From Ampullaceana balthica (taxonomy: Eukaryota; Mollusca; Gastropoda; Lymnaeidae), in NCBI GenBank assembly GCA_944989445.1, contig CALYLW010000054.1, positions 2,170,654 through 2,234,653 of the forward strand: DNA of 64,000 nucleotides, given 5' to 3'. The position numbers and the translations under genes are program-made. Positions 36,064 through 48,235 of the stretch are shown here, in pieces. Each line of letters opens with the position of its first letter. The first letter of the stretch is position 1. Under the pieces are notes generated by a model, which did not search any database, was not told where the DNA came from, and saw nothing but the letters and a program-made list of their open reading frames with translations.

Positions 36064-36598
36064 TCTATATATATATAATTCTCTTCGTGGTCGGACCCTG
36101 CGAGACACCAAGCTGCAAGTATGTTCAACAGATACTAATTTTAGAAAGCAGCGCACCAAATTACTGCACCAATGCATCAAAAGGTGTGCAAATTAAATAT
36201 GCGCTGTAAAAAAATATTATACGACGTCATTGTTTTCGCTGATATTTTAATTTTGTAAAAAGGGAACAATGTAAAAAGTTATTAAATACTTTGTGTACAT
36301 TTCAGAAAGTTTAATATTTCGTATTGATCAAACAAGGACAAGTTAGTTGGGATTTTGAAAAAGGTGGGCGCCGTAGGCGCCCTAAAAAAGTGCTTTTTTT
36401 TCAAAATAAATAGATTTCAGCTGAACACTTCCATCATTTTTTACGGGTGATACGCCGCGGGTCTCTCCAGAGTTCCTTCTTTTCATTCACTCACAGTCGT
36501 TTGCCCAAACCAACCACATTTTGACAACTGTGTCTTTCAGGAAGTCTTCACCTCTCAGTAAATCATTAGCGGCGTATGCTACGCCGCGGGTCAGCTAG
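36064..36598 (+). mobile_element. Helitron, 535 bp, non-autonomous
   Basis: The 5' end is TCTATATATATATAATTCTC preceded by A. The 3' end has a perfect hairpin GCGGCGTA-TGC-TACGCCGC (36569-36587), 11 nt, then CTAG (36595-36598) followed by T. The 5' segment (TGCGAGACACCA, GCAAGTATG) and 3' hairpin match the minus-strand copy at 54160-54723. The interior 36145-36440 matches 17280-17415 and 18025-18140 inverted, and an internal TACGCCGCGGGTC at 36453 hints at a nested older end. No protein is encoded. Confidence 0.88.
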
Positions 36599-36680
36599 TC
36601 AATAAATAAATTGTTATTAAAATTCGGTCAAACATTCAAGTGAGAACACGGGTCAAACATCCTCTTATCTGATCTGAAAC

Positions 36681-36960
36681 ATGGATCGAAACTGGAATCC
36701 ATTTCAGTGTTTCATGTTGCAACGGATTTCATTTGGCAAGAAATTTCAGATGGAAAGACGATTCGTGTTGCCATGGATTTCATTTGGCAATAAATTTCAG
36801 GTGGCAAGACATTTCATGGTGCAATGGATTTCATTTGGCAATCAATTTCAGGTGGCAAGACATTTCATGGTCAATGGATTTCATTTGGCAATAAATTTCA
36901 GGTGGCAAGACATATTCATGTTGCAATGGATTTCATGCGGCAAGAAATTTCATGCATCAG
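36681..36960. repeat. 51-bp tandem repeat, ~5 copies
   Basis: Units contain GATTTCATTTGGCAATAAAT and TTCAGGTGGCAAGACATTTC. Starts at 36726, 36777, 36828 and 36878 give a 50-51 bp period, leaving a 102-codon repeat frame open. Confidence 0.92.
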
Positions 36961-37624
36961 AAGCTACCGCGACCCCACTGCAAGTCTGAGGACCAGTGAC
37001 AAAAAATGTGTACATTGTACATACACATCGTCGTTCCCAAGCCCTGGGGGAAATGAAATGTATCAGACCAGATCATGTTCTCTGGAACTTAGCACCGCCA
37101 TAATCTGGCATAATTTATGAGTGAAAGCGGAGAGTAGCATTGATGCAGATGTCGTCAGCCCCCCTACCCCCACCACCCCCCACTCAAAACAAAACAAAAA
37201 AAACGTACTGAAATAAATCATAACAGTTCAAGTTACAGTACTCTCCCGTGCTGGCACCTTGGTTACGACGGGGTTCAGTCCCTTGTCTTTATTATCTTTG
37301 AAATTTACAGCGGATATAAAAAATAATAATAATATTTCAACCACAGATCCCTCGTGTCTTCCTCGTCTACTGTATCCCACATCCCAGCCCCCCACCCACC
37401 CCCAACCCCATTCCTTATATCCGCGAGGCCACACACCCCCTCCCCCCTCCTACAAGTCCACATTCATCACGCTCTATAAATTATCGTCGTACTCTCACTA
37501 CCAACATGGCGTCCTCTAATAAAACTGTCACGCTGACATAGCAAGGCCGTGAAATCGATGATGGACAGAGAAACAAAACATTGAAACTGATCCGCATGTT
37601 AGAGTCACACTCCGGTTCTATTTC
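36961..37624. other. Spacer, no gene seen
   Basis: C-rich runs lie at about 37157-37182 and 37387-37450. Nothing identifiable. Confidence 0.5.
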
Positions 37625-38035
37625 AAGTCATGTCTTGGAGCTCAAGTCAGGTCACGTCGGAGCCCAAGTCAGACCACGTCGGAGCCAAGTCAGGTAGTCA
37701 GGAGCCAAGTCAGGCCACGTCGGAGCCCAAGTCAGACCACGTCGGAGCCAAATCAGGCCACGTCGGAGCCAAATCAGGGCACGTCAGTCATGTCGGAGCC
37801 AAGTCAGGGCACGTCAGAGTCATGTCGGAGCCAAGTCAGGGCACGTCAGAGTCATGTCGGAGCCAAGTCAGGGCACGTCAGAGTCATGTCGGAGCCAAAT
37901 CAGGCCACGTTAGAGCCAAGTCAGACCACGTCGGAGCCAAGTCAGGCCACGTCGGAGCCAAGTCAGGCCACGTCGGAGCCAAGTCAGGCCACGTCGGAGC
38001 CAAGTCAGGGCATGTAAGAGCCCAGTCAGACGATG
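37625..38035. repeat. 21-bp minisatellite (GTCGGAGCCAAGTCAGGCC)
   Basis: About 19 units of 21 bp, some shortened or with GTCAGAGTCAT inserted. The seven-residue period leaves frames of 75-138 codons open. Confidence 0.94.
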
Positions 38036-38715
<680 letters not shown>

Positions 38716-38996
38716 TAAAAATAAAAACATACCCAAAAAAAGAACAAGGAGTGTGTGTGTGTGGGGGGGGGGTTTCGATTAACATCGGAGAATCGTCGAT
38801 TGTTTGATTTTGATTGAACACCGAGCCTCTGTCTGGCAGATCAGTTACCAGTATGAACTGTGGATCAATCGATCGTTGCTTTAATCCTCGATCGAACTGC
38901 TTTCAAACATGCCGACGTGCAGTTTCAAATGGTTAGACAAGGCTGAGATTTACCCGAGACCATTGGCGGAACGAGGGAAACAAAAGAGGGAAACTT

Positions 38997-39321
38997 GACC
39001 ATAGCTGGTTCAACTTACCATCGCCATAACTGGTTCAAATTGCCATCACCATAGCTGGTTCAACTTACCATCGCTATAGCTGGTTCAACTTACCATCGCT
39101 ATAGCTGGTTCAACTTACCATCGCTATAGCAGGTTCAACTTACCATCGCTATAGCTGGTTCAACTTACCATCGCTATAGCTGGTTCAACTAACCATCACT
39201 GTAGCTGGTTCAACCTACCATCACTATAGCTGGTTCAACTCACCATCGCTTTAGCTGCTTCAAATTGCCATCACTATAGCTGGTTCAACTTACCATCGAT
39301 ATAGCTGGTTCAACTTAACAT
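38997..39321. repeat. 25-bp minisatellite (TACCATCGCTATAGCTGG)
   Basis: Thirteen units of 25 bp contain TACCATCGCTATAGCTGG and TTCAACT, with more variation towards both ends. Confidence 0.94.
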
Positions 39322-40269
39322 CCACGCCTAAATAAATACTAAGAATCAATATTTTTATTCTGATTTTTAAATCTAATCTATACTGATCGAAAACAGACAT
39401 CCATATTTATAATTTTACCCCAAGCACAAGTGAGGACCAATCCCGAGACAAAAATTGCAATTTTTTTTTCAATGATGCTAAAATTGAAATTTTGTTTCAT
39501 TATTTTTTTTTAAACAAGGAAATTATAGCGTTGAATAGAATCGGGGTACAACCGAATTAATTTGAGAATCCTTTGGTGCCATGCCACACCGATGGCGTCA
39601 CCACCGCGAGCAGGGATGGATGGGGCAGCTAATGGACTGTGAAAGTCAGTCAGACTGGTGATTGTGCAGCCGTCACGTCGTCCCCCCCCTCATGATGAAA
39701 GATTACACACGCCATCTGAAACACGAACAACGTTTACCCAGCGCTTACAACACATCAATCTCCCACACACACACACAAAATAATAATTATTATTATTTAT
39801 TATTATAATGTATATAATTTTTGTTATTTAAAAAAAAATAGCTAAAAGACTAACTTAAAGTTTTCCCACTCCTAGTCGGTGCGTCTTGCACCCCCCCCCT
39901 TTTTTTTTCTCTCTCTCCGTCAACATCTCGCCTTGATTCGACGCCGCCTTTGAAACATTGTAAGCTGTAGTACAGTCGTATGGTGGTAATTACGCAGATG
40001 TGGGACAGCGGGGCTCAGCCGGGGGGAGGGGGGGAGTATTTCTATATCAGATTTTTTAAAATCAAACTTCCTTAAATGTTAATAATCATTTGATAATAAT
40101 CTCCCAATTCGTCTGAGTATGACCTCATAGTGAATTATTTTTACGTAAGCCATTAATTCTTACGTCACAAATTGCATGTACACCGTCCCTGTTAAATTGT
40201 ATATCAACATTTCATTCGTTATTTGTTTTATTGGCTGTTGACTATTACTTATGGTACACAAAATAGTAG
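39322..40269. other. AT-rich spacer, no gene seen
   Basis: Several homopolymer runs (C at about 39891, G at about 40021). Nothing identifiable. Confidence 0.5.
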
Positions 40270-41143
40270 GTATGGTATACAGCAATATGCATGGTATACA
40301 AGCTGATATTTATGGTATACAGCAATATGCATGGTATACAAGCTGATATTTATGGTATGCAGCAATATGCATGGTATACAAGCTGATATTTATGGTATAC
40401 AGCAATATGCATGGTATACAAGCTGATATCTATGGTATACAGCAAAATGCATGGTATACAAGCTGATATTTATGGCATACAGCAAAATGCATGGTATACA
40501 AGCTGATATTTATGGCATACAGCAATATGCATGGTATACAAGCTGATATTTATGGTATACAGCAATATGCATGGTATACAAGCTGATATTTATGGCATAC
40601 AGCAATATGCATGGTATACAAGCTATTATTTATGGTATAGAGCAATATGCATGGTATACAAGCTGATATTTATGGTATACAGCAATATGCATGGTATAAA
40701 AGCTGATATTTATGGCATACAGCAATATGCATGGTATACAAGCTGATATTTATGGTATACAGCAATATGCATGGTATACAAGCTGATATTTATGGTATAC
40801 AGCAATATGCATGGTATACAAGCTGATATTTATGGCATACAGCAATATGCATGGTATACAAGCTGATATTTATGGTAAACAGTAACATGCAAGGTATACA
40901 AGCTGATATTTATGGTAAACAGTAACATGCAAGGTATACAAGCTGATATTTATGGTAAACAGTAACATTCAAGGTATACAAGCTGATATTTATGGTAAAC
41001 AGCAACATGCATGGTATACAAGCTGATATTAATGGTAAACAGTAACATGCAAGGTATACAAGCTGATATTTATGGTAAACAGTAACATGCATGGTATACA
41101 AGCTGATATTTATGGTAAACAGTAACATGCAAGGTATACAAGC
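40270..41143. repeat. 40-bp satellite built from two 20-bp halves
   Basis: About 22 units of 40 bp contain ATGGTATACAAGCTGATATT and TATGGTATACAGCAATATGC; both halves begin with the palindrome GTATAC in ATGGTATACA. From about 40870 rightwards one GTATAC becomes GTAAAC and CAATATGC becomes TAACATGC, giving a distinct subfamily at the right end. Confidence 0.96.
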
Positions 41144-41319
41144 AGTTAATTGATTAGTATTATATTCGCAGTTCATTCCTTGTGTTAATATCTGAATGAA
41201 TACTTTATCTTTTCAATACTTCAAACAAATTGGTTGGGGGGTGGGGAGGATGACGACAGACAAATCTTTGCAGTAAAATTCATTATCGAGGAAACAACCC
41301 CAGATCTTGATTCCCAGGT

Positions 41320-41520
41320 CTTCATTCATGGATCATGGTCATTAATCTAGGTCAAGGTCATTAACCATATATGGTCCAGATCATTAATCCTAGGTCATAA
41401 ATCCCAGGTCGGTGTCATTATTCTTAGGTCATAAATACGGGGTCTTTAAGCCTAGGTCATGGTCATTAAGCCTAGGTCAAGGTCATTAGGCATATGTCAA
41501 GGTCATTAAGTTAAGCCTAG
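41320..41520. repeat. Irregular 17-18 bp repeat rich in AGGTCA
   Basis: Words CCTAGGTCA, AAGGTCATTA and TCATAAAT recur without a strict period. AGGTCA, the nuclear-receptor half-site, occurs about eight times, twice as AGGTCAAGGTCA. Confidence 0.75.
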
Positions 41521-42175
41521 ATAATATTTTTCGTCACAGAGAAAAGTCAAATGAAAATATTCCCTTGAGACGAACCACGGGAACGGAGACATGAGGGAGG
41601 GGGCGGGAATATGGGGGAGGGCCGGGGACACAGAAGAGGGGCCATGGGGGAGGGGTGCAGGAGAATAAAAACTCGAGAAATCAATCATTCAAACAATTAT
41701 CTCAAAAGCCGCCATTTCATTTCTTGCGTGGTTTCAAGTGTCGCAGACGACAAGTTAAGACTGCAGGGGGGAAAAATATAATAGACACATACACACGCTC
41801 ACAGTTATAGACACACGCTCACAGTTATAGACACATACACACGCTCACAGTTATAGACACACGCATCTAAAATGAGAGGGAAATAAACGGGGTTGAAAAA
41901 ACTAAAATGTGAGCAAAAAGGCCTCCATGAATTCTTGCCAGAAACGAAACAAATTTGTCCTTGTTTATCAAGATGGTTTAACCTTAATTGGACCGGTTAA
42001 TGACTCGCAGGACAGATTCGCAGACTTGCACTAATGGCGCCGGCCGTGATTGTTGTTGGATGATAGATGACGTCATTGTTTTAAGATGTCTTTGGATTTT
42101 TTTAATTTTTTTTTAAAATATTTGTGCGTGTGTGAGAAGGGGAGGGATATGTGTTTGATTGAATGAAGGGGAAAC
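41521..42175. other. Spacer, no gene seen
   Basis: Contains a three-copy ACACGCTCACAGTTATAG repeat (about 41788-41865) and a CRE palindrome at 42068. Confidence 0.5.
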
Positions 42176-42366
42176 ATGGCCGGCTGGGGGCGCAAGTTCT
42201 GCATGGCCGGCTGGGGGGCGCAAGTTCTGCGTGGCCGGCTGGGGGCGCAAGTTCTGCATGGCCGGCTTGGGGCGCAAGTTCTGCATGGCCGGCTGGGGGC
42301 GCAAGTTCTGCATGGCCGGCTGGGGGCGCAAGTTCTGCATGGCCGGCTGGGGGCGCAAGTTCTGCT
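42176..42366. repeat. 27-bp GC-rich minisatellite
   Basis: Seven units of 27 bp contain ATGGCCGGCTGGGGGCGCAA and GTTCTGC. All frames stay open because 27 is a multiple of 3. Confidence 0.95.
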
Positions 42367-43381
42367 AGTCTTAGACATCAGTTTGGTATAAAGCTAAGTC
42401 AAGATGATGGGGGGGGGGTCTTCTAGCCCCCTGGGAAAGGGGCGTTTTGCGAAGTGAAGTGAGGTAGACCCACTGACTTAATGTTAGAAATATGTTCAAC
42501 TTATTAAACTTCCTTTTTAGAACCACATTTTAGTTACGTAAAAAAATCATCTCTTATGTGGCCGCATTCCATGAAAAGGTATTTAAAAAGCAATTCCCAA
42601 AATGTGCGGCATTGAAATATTCGCTGACTGATTATCACTCTCAGATAATACCATATGTTATAACCACGTGTACCGCACGTACACATACATATGTGGTACA
42701 GACTTAATTAAGATAACAATCAATTAAAAACTGTAATGACCTTTAAAACAGTAATGACCTTTAAAAAATTAAAATCCTCTAACGAGAATGAAAAAAAGGG
42801 CGAAAACAAATGACGAACTGTGTGACATGTCTGGCATCTGACCACAAGTCAAGGGTCGGCCCACTGGCCCACCGAGGTCAAATTTATGGCGTTCTCTCAG
42901 TAACAGAATTTTATGAATGCCCTTTACGTTTCGGCTGCAAAATGGATTGTTGCTCTTGTGAGAGGTGTAAAGGTGTATAGTCTAAAGACCAGGTATTAGC
43001 CCCTGCGTAGGGGATGCGAGATTCGGGGGTGGGGGTGGGGGAAGAATTGGTAAGTTATGTTGTATGAAGCGCTGGTCAAGATGTACCGCCCATTACAAAC
43101 TGTGGTCCAGAAGGGAATAGCCGCTGTCGCCAGTAACGGAAATAAAATGGAACGTCTGCGGATGAAGCAATCCCACCTTGACGGCCTTGTGGGGGTTTGT
43201 CGCGGTGAATGAACTGATGCCGCGAACCCAAAAACCAACAAACAGAAAGCTGTACTCGGTGCTTTCAGTGAGAGGTGGCACATTGTTCCAGAGGACACAC
43301 AGGACAATGCGAGCAGAGCAAGGTGGGGTGGGGGATTGAGGAGGGGGGGCTACAAGAAAGCATCCAGCAAGCCAAGAAATA
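42367..43381. other. Spacer, no gene seen
   Basis: GTAATGACCTTTAAAA is doubled at about 42733-42770. Open frames at 42996-43307 lack recognisable features. Confidence 0.5.
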
Positions 43382-43836
43382 CAGTGGTACCTCGAGATAC
43401 GATGGCTTCAAGTTACGAACAATCCATAGATACGAAAGTCCACTCGAAGAATATTTTGTTCCAAGATTCGTAAACAAAATTCCAAGAAACGAAAAACGCT
43501 TATCACAAATAGGCAGATTTTATTGAAAATAAACACTCCCGAAAGGGTTCATGCAGGTCTTGTTGAAAGAAAATGAAGGTGAAACAGAAAATAAGAAAGC
43601 GAAAAAAAAATATTAAAATTAATTAATAAAAAATGTATTTTAAATTATAAATAAAATTGTGAAGAGTCGTACTATACGTATTTGTAAGTGTTTATTTAGC
43701 ATTGATTCCTGTAAAGTTTGTACATAACGTATGTTTTCTCCATAAAGTTAAGGGTTTCGTACGTAATGCCGTAATGTTTTCTGCCGTCCGTTCTTTCCCC
43801 CTACCACCTTCTCCGACTATACACTACATCGCCTCA
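43382..43836 (+). mobile_element. Pogo/Tigger-like element fragment, left end
   Basis: It starts CAGTGGTACCTCGAGATACG preceded by TA. Internal blocks (GTGTTTATT, AAAGTTAAG, TTTCGTACGTAAT, ACATCGCCTCA) recur in order in the element at 52464-55004. The right TIR is absent, so the copy is truncated near 43836. The superfamily assignment rests on TIR style and TA flank only. Confidence 0.55.
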
Positions 43837-44037
43837 TTAGAAATTAAGGGTTCGACGTCGTCTGATCCATGCAGTTGGTGCCGCCTACGCTCCCCCCTTT
43901 CCGAGACTTATCTTCCCGCCTCTGCCACATTTAGCTTGCGACGGTCGTTAGTTTGTGGCGATAATGCTAATGATGATGACTGATAACAATGTTTTCAACT
44001 CCGTGGTGAGGGGGCGGGGAGGCGGGGGGTCAGGGGT

Positions 44038-44566
44038 TGGCAGTGGTGGTGAATACGGACGGTGGGCGGGGGGACGGTGAGCAGGGGGTGGCAGTGGTGG
44101 TGAATACCGGGGTGAAACGGTGGGCGGGGGGTGGCAGTGGTGGTGAATACCGGGGTGAAACGGTGGGCGGGGGGTGGCAGTGGTGGTGAATACCGGGGTG
44201 AAACGGTGGGCGGGGGGTGGCAGTGGTGGTGAATACCGGGGTGAAACGGTGGGCGGGGGGTGGCAGTGGTGGTGAATACCGGGGTGAAACGGTGGGCGGG
44301 GGGGTGGCAGTGGTGGTGAATACCGGGGTGAAACGGTGGGCGGGGGGTGGCAGTGGTGGTGAATACCGGGGTGAAACGGTGGGCGGGGAGTGGCAGTGGT
44401 GGTGAATACCGGGGTGAAACGGTGGGCGGGGGGTGGCAGTGGTGGTGAATACCGGGGTGAAACGGTGGGCGGGGGGGTGGCAGTGGTGGTGAATACCGGG
44501 GTGAAACGGTGGGCGGGGGGTGGCAGTGGTGGTGAATACCGGGGTGAAACGGTGGGCGGGGGGGTG
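44038..44566. repeat. 43-bp G-rich minisatellite
   Basis: About 11 units of 43 bp contain GGTGGCAGTGGTGGTGAATA and CCGGGGTGAAACGGTGGGCG. They differ mainly in the length of the terminal G run, which also offers G-quadruplex potential. Confidence 0.95.
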
Positions 44567-44637
44567 GCCTGGAGGGAATTAGGGGGATGGTATCTTAAGA
44601 TAAAAATTAAGAGAATTAAAAAAAATATTTTTAAAAA

Positions 44638-44659
44638 CCACGTTTTTCTAAAAACGTGG
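44638..44659. repeat. Perfect 10-bp inverted repeat
   Basis: CCACGTTTTT-CT-AAAAACGTGG is a perfect hairpin. Related words (TAAAAACGTGG, CCCACGTTTTT) recur at 44760 and 44840 along with a two-copy 66-bp repeat at 44825-44945. Confidence 0.85.
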
Positions 44660-45039
44660 GGCGGGCGCTCATAAGGTTTAACATATGCGATTCTCTCACT
44701 TATAGATCTCTCTTTTGCCTTCTAAATTAGATATCTTTAATTTTTATACCAAACACATGCCCCACGTTTTTAGTCATATTAAATCGAAGTACTTGAACTA
44801 ATAAGTTTAAACTTATTTTCTTCTTTTTAGTCCGCTTATAAAAACGTGGTTTTTAAAAATCTTTTTTTTTACTTCTATTTATTTTATTCTTTTTAGTCCA
44901 CTTATAACAACCTGGTTTTTAAAAATATTTTTTACCTCTATTTATTTTACCAAACACCTCGCAAGCCCCCGCCCAATGTTTTAAAAACATTGTGATGTGA
45001 TCACGGGGGTGAACTCACGGATATCAACAAAAGCGGACG

Positions 45040-45160
45040 GTACAGATGCTTTTATATAGACTATAGATAAACTAAAAAGTTCAATAATTTAATAACGGTA
45101 CATTCGATCGATCTGAAATTTTGATACAATGCATTGTCATCCAAGATCTATCTGTGGTAA
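45040..45160 (+). repeat. Diverged partial copy of the ~470-bp dispersed family
   Basis: It contains GATCGATCTGAAATTTTGAT and GCATTGTC in the same order as the downstream tandem copies, with several substitutions. Confidence 0.7.
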
Positions 45161-45283
45161 AATTTTCAGATCTCTAGGACCATCAGAAAGGGTTCAATTT
45201 TACGTTGGCAAATTCGAAAAAATCTTGGACAACCAAATCAAACCAACAAACAGGAACGAAAGCGAGTTAATAAAAACGTGGTA

Positions 45284-46722
45284 ATAAAACAAACCCGTAT
45301 AAACAAAGTTTTTGACTATAAATCCCTTATATATGAGACAGAACTAAAAGTATTGATTATGTTCCAACTCTACAAAAATTTACAGACGAACATAGAGTGA
45401 TGTCCCTTGTCTTTAATAACGGGGGGTGGGACGTGAGGGGGTGTCGGCACGACGGTCGGCGTCAACTCAAAATCTCACGTGGAAGTGGAAGAAAAAAACA
45501 ATAACAAACCGTGAATTTGAATTACATACCTCATATAAGGATAAACTAAAAATGCATTAATTTAATTACGGTACGTTCGATCGATCTGAAATTTTGATAC
45601 GATGCATTGTTAGGTCAGACGGGCCCGTGTGCCAAATTTCAGCTCAATCGGATCACGGGAAGTGGGTCATTTTTTACTTTTGTTTTTCCGCCCGCCCATG
45701 AGATGACGACAGACAGAGAGAGACGGCGGTGAAGTTAATATAATATAAGGGATTTAATAAAAACAAACCCGTAAAAATAAAGTTTTTGACTATAAATCCC
45801 TTATATATGAGACATAACTAACAGTATTGATTATTTTCAAACATTTACAGACTGACACCGAGTGATGTCCCTTGTCTTTAATAAATGGGGGTGGGATGTG
45901 AGGGGGTGTCGGCACGACGGTCGGAGTCAACTCAAACTCACGTGGAAGTGGAAGAAAAAAACAATAACAAACAGTGAATTTGAATTACATACCTCATAAA
46001 AGGATAAACTAAAAATGCATTAATTTAATTACGGTACGATCGATCGATCTGAAATTTTGATACGATGCATTGTTAGGTGAGTCGGGTCCGTGTGCCAAAT
46101 TTCAGCTCGATCGGATCACTGGAAGTGGGTCATTTTCGACTTTTCTTTTTCCGCCCGCCCAGCCCATGAGATGATGAGAGAGATGATGAGATGACGACAG
46201 AGACGGCCGCGAAGTTAATATAAGGGATTTAATAAAACAAACCCGTAAAAACAAAGTTTTTGACTATAAATCCCTTATATATGAGACATAACTAACAGTA
46301 TTGATTATTTTCAAACGCTACAAACATTGACAGACTGACACCGAGTGATGTCCCTTGTCTTTAATAAATGGGGGTGGGATGTGAGGGGGTGTCGGCACGA
46401 CGGTCGGCGTCAACTCAAACTCACGTGGAACTGGAAGAAAAAAAACAATAACAAACAGTGAATTTGAATTACATACCTCATATAAGGATAAACTAAAAAT
46501 GCATTAATTTAATTATGGTAGGTTCGATCGATCTGAAATTTTGATACGATGCATTGTTAGATGAGTCGGGTCCGTGTGCCAAATTTCAGCTAGATCGGAT
46601 CACTGGAAGTGGGTCATTTTCGACTTTTCTTTTTCCGCCCGCCCAGCCCATGAGATGATGAGAGAGATGATGAGATGACGAGAGACAGAGACGGCCGCGA
46701 AGTTAATATAAGGGATTTAAAA
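45284..46722 (+). repeat. ~473-bp dispersed element, three tandem copies
   Basis: AGTTTTTGACTATAAATCCC occurs at 45308, 45781 and 46255, giving periods of 473 and 474. Each copy ends near AATATAAGGGATTTA, so TAAATCCCTTATAT and ATATAAGGGATTTA are inverted near the two ends. Inner landmarks are a G-rich block, GGAAGTGGAAG, GATCGATCTGAAATTTTGAT and CCGCCCGCC. No coding frame was recognised. Single copies lie at 50381-50957 (plus) and at 17505-17995 and 53433-53935 (minus). Confidence 0.88.
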
Positions 46723-47092
46723 AAAAAGCTTGATACAAGCTAGAATACTGTGACGACGATGGTGGTGATGGTAGAGGGGGATGGGGCGTGGGGTGGAAAA
46801 CATGTTAATATCACAGTTGACCTGTAACTTGTTGACCAATCGAGCTGAGGCAAGAACAAGTCACGTTTGGTTTAACAAAAGTGTAAAAACAACGTGTGAA
46901 TCGCATATTTGATGTGTTGCAACTACAAGGCAGGTGAGACATTATAGTGAGAAATTATACGGATATTGGAGAGAGAGAGGGGATTCGTGTCATGATAATA
47001 TCCGGCGTTACGTATTGTTGATAGTGGTCTGCTGTGATGGCTAATGTCTGGTATACAGATGATGTCACGTATGCACATAATGTTTTTTATGT
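46723..47092. other. Spacer, nothing identified
   Basis: No element or coding frame recognised. Confidence 0.5.
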
Positions 47093-47790
47093 ATGGTGTA
47101 CAGATGACGTGTGGTGTACATGCAGATGACGTGTGGTGTACATGCAGATGACGTGTGGTGTACATGCAGATGACGTGTGGTGTACAGATGACGTGTGGTG
47201 TACAGATGACGTGTGGTGTACAGATGGCATGTGGTGTACAGATGACGTGTGGTGTACAGATGACGTGTGGTGTACAGATGATGTGTGGTGTACAGATGAC
47301 GTGTGGTGTACAGATGACGTGTGGTGTACAGATGACGTGTGGCGTACAGATGATGTGTGGTGTACATGCAGATGACGTGTGGTTTACAGATGACGTGTGG
47401 TGTACATGCAGATGACGTGTGGTGTACAGATGACGTGTGGTGTACAGATGGCATGTGGTGTACAGATGACGTGTGGTGTACAGATGACGTGTGGTGTACA
47501 GATGACGTGTGGTGTACAGATGACGTGTGGTGTACAGATGACGTGTGGTGTACAGATGACGTGTGGTGTAAATGCAGATGACGTGTGGCGTACATATGAC
47601 GTGTGGTGTACAGATGACGTGTGGTGTACATGCAGATGACGTGTGGTGTACATGCAGATGACGTGTGGAGTGCAGATGACGTGTGGTGTACATACGGATG
47701 ACGTGTGGTGAAAATATGACGTGTGGTGTACATATGGATGACGTGTGGTGAAAATATGACGTGTGGTGTACAGATGACGTCTGGCGTACG
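47093..47790. repeat. 18-bp minisatellite (GTACAGATGACGTGTGGT), with 22-bp form
   Basis: About 37 units. The 22-bp form inserts CATG (GTACATGCAGATGACG). Both lengths keep frames open, giving artefact frames up to 259 codons. Right-end units degenerate (GTGAAAATATGACG). Confidence 0.95.
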
Positions 47791-48054
47791 AAGAAAATCT
47801 GGTTTACAAATAACTGGACAGGTTATAACAGGATATGAACTCATGTAAAGTCTTGTCTATTGGTTGAGACTTGGCCACATGCAACTGATGCATCGGAGGT
47901 GGTCGGGGATAGACCAAAAGGTTCATGGGGGTTAGAGCTAACAATATACAGATGGATGGGTGGGTGAGTAGAAGGGTAACTGATGGATTAGCGGATGTTG
48001 TGCAGTATGTCAGGGTGGAAGTCACCATTAGTCTTACGTAACATTGCACGACGG

Positions 48055-48235
48055 CTAACCATCCCACATCGTAAGACGGCAAACCATACCTCATCGTACG
48101 ACGGAAAACCATCCCACATCGTACGACGGAAAACCATCCCTCATCGTACGACGGAAAACCATCCCACATCGTACGACGGAAAACCATCCCACATCGTACG
48201 ACGGCAAACCATCCCACACCGTACGACGGAAAACC
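48055..48235. repeat. 25-bp tandem repeat with TCGTACGA palindrome
   Basis: Seven units of 25 bp contain CCATCCCACATCGTACGACG and GAAAA. Each has the 8-bp palindrome TCGTACGA. Confidence 0.94.

Noticed and set aside
38997..39321. GGTTCAACT as a repeated tRNA B box
   Set aside because: No A box or T-arm pairing around it; part of a 25-bp minisatellite.
46923..47844. His/Thr/Ser-rich frames up to 259 codons on the minus strand
   Set aside because: Products of the 18/22-bp minisatellite; frames exist on both strands and track unit length only.
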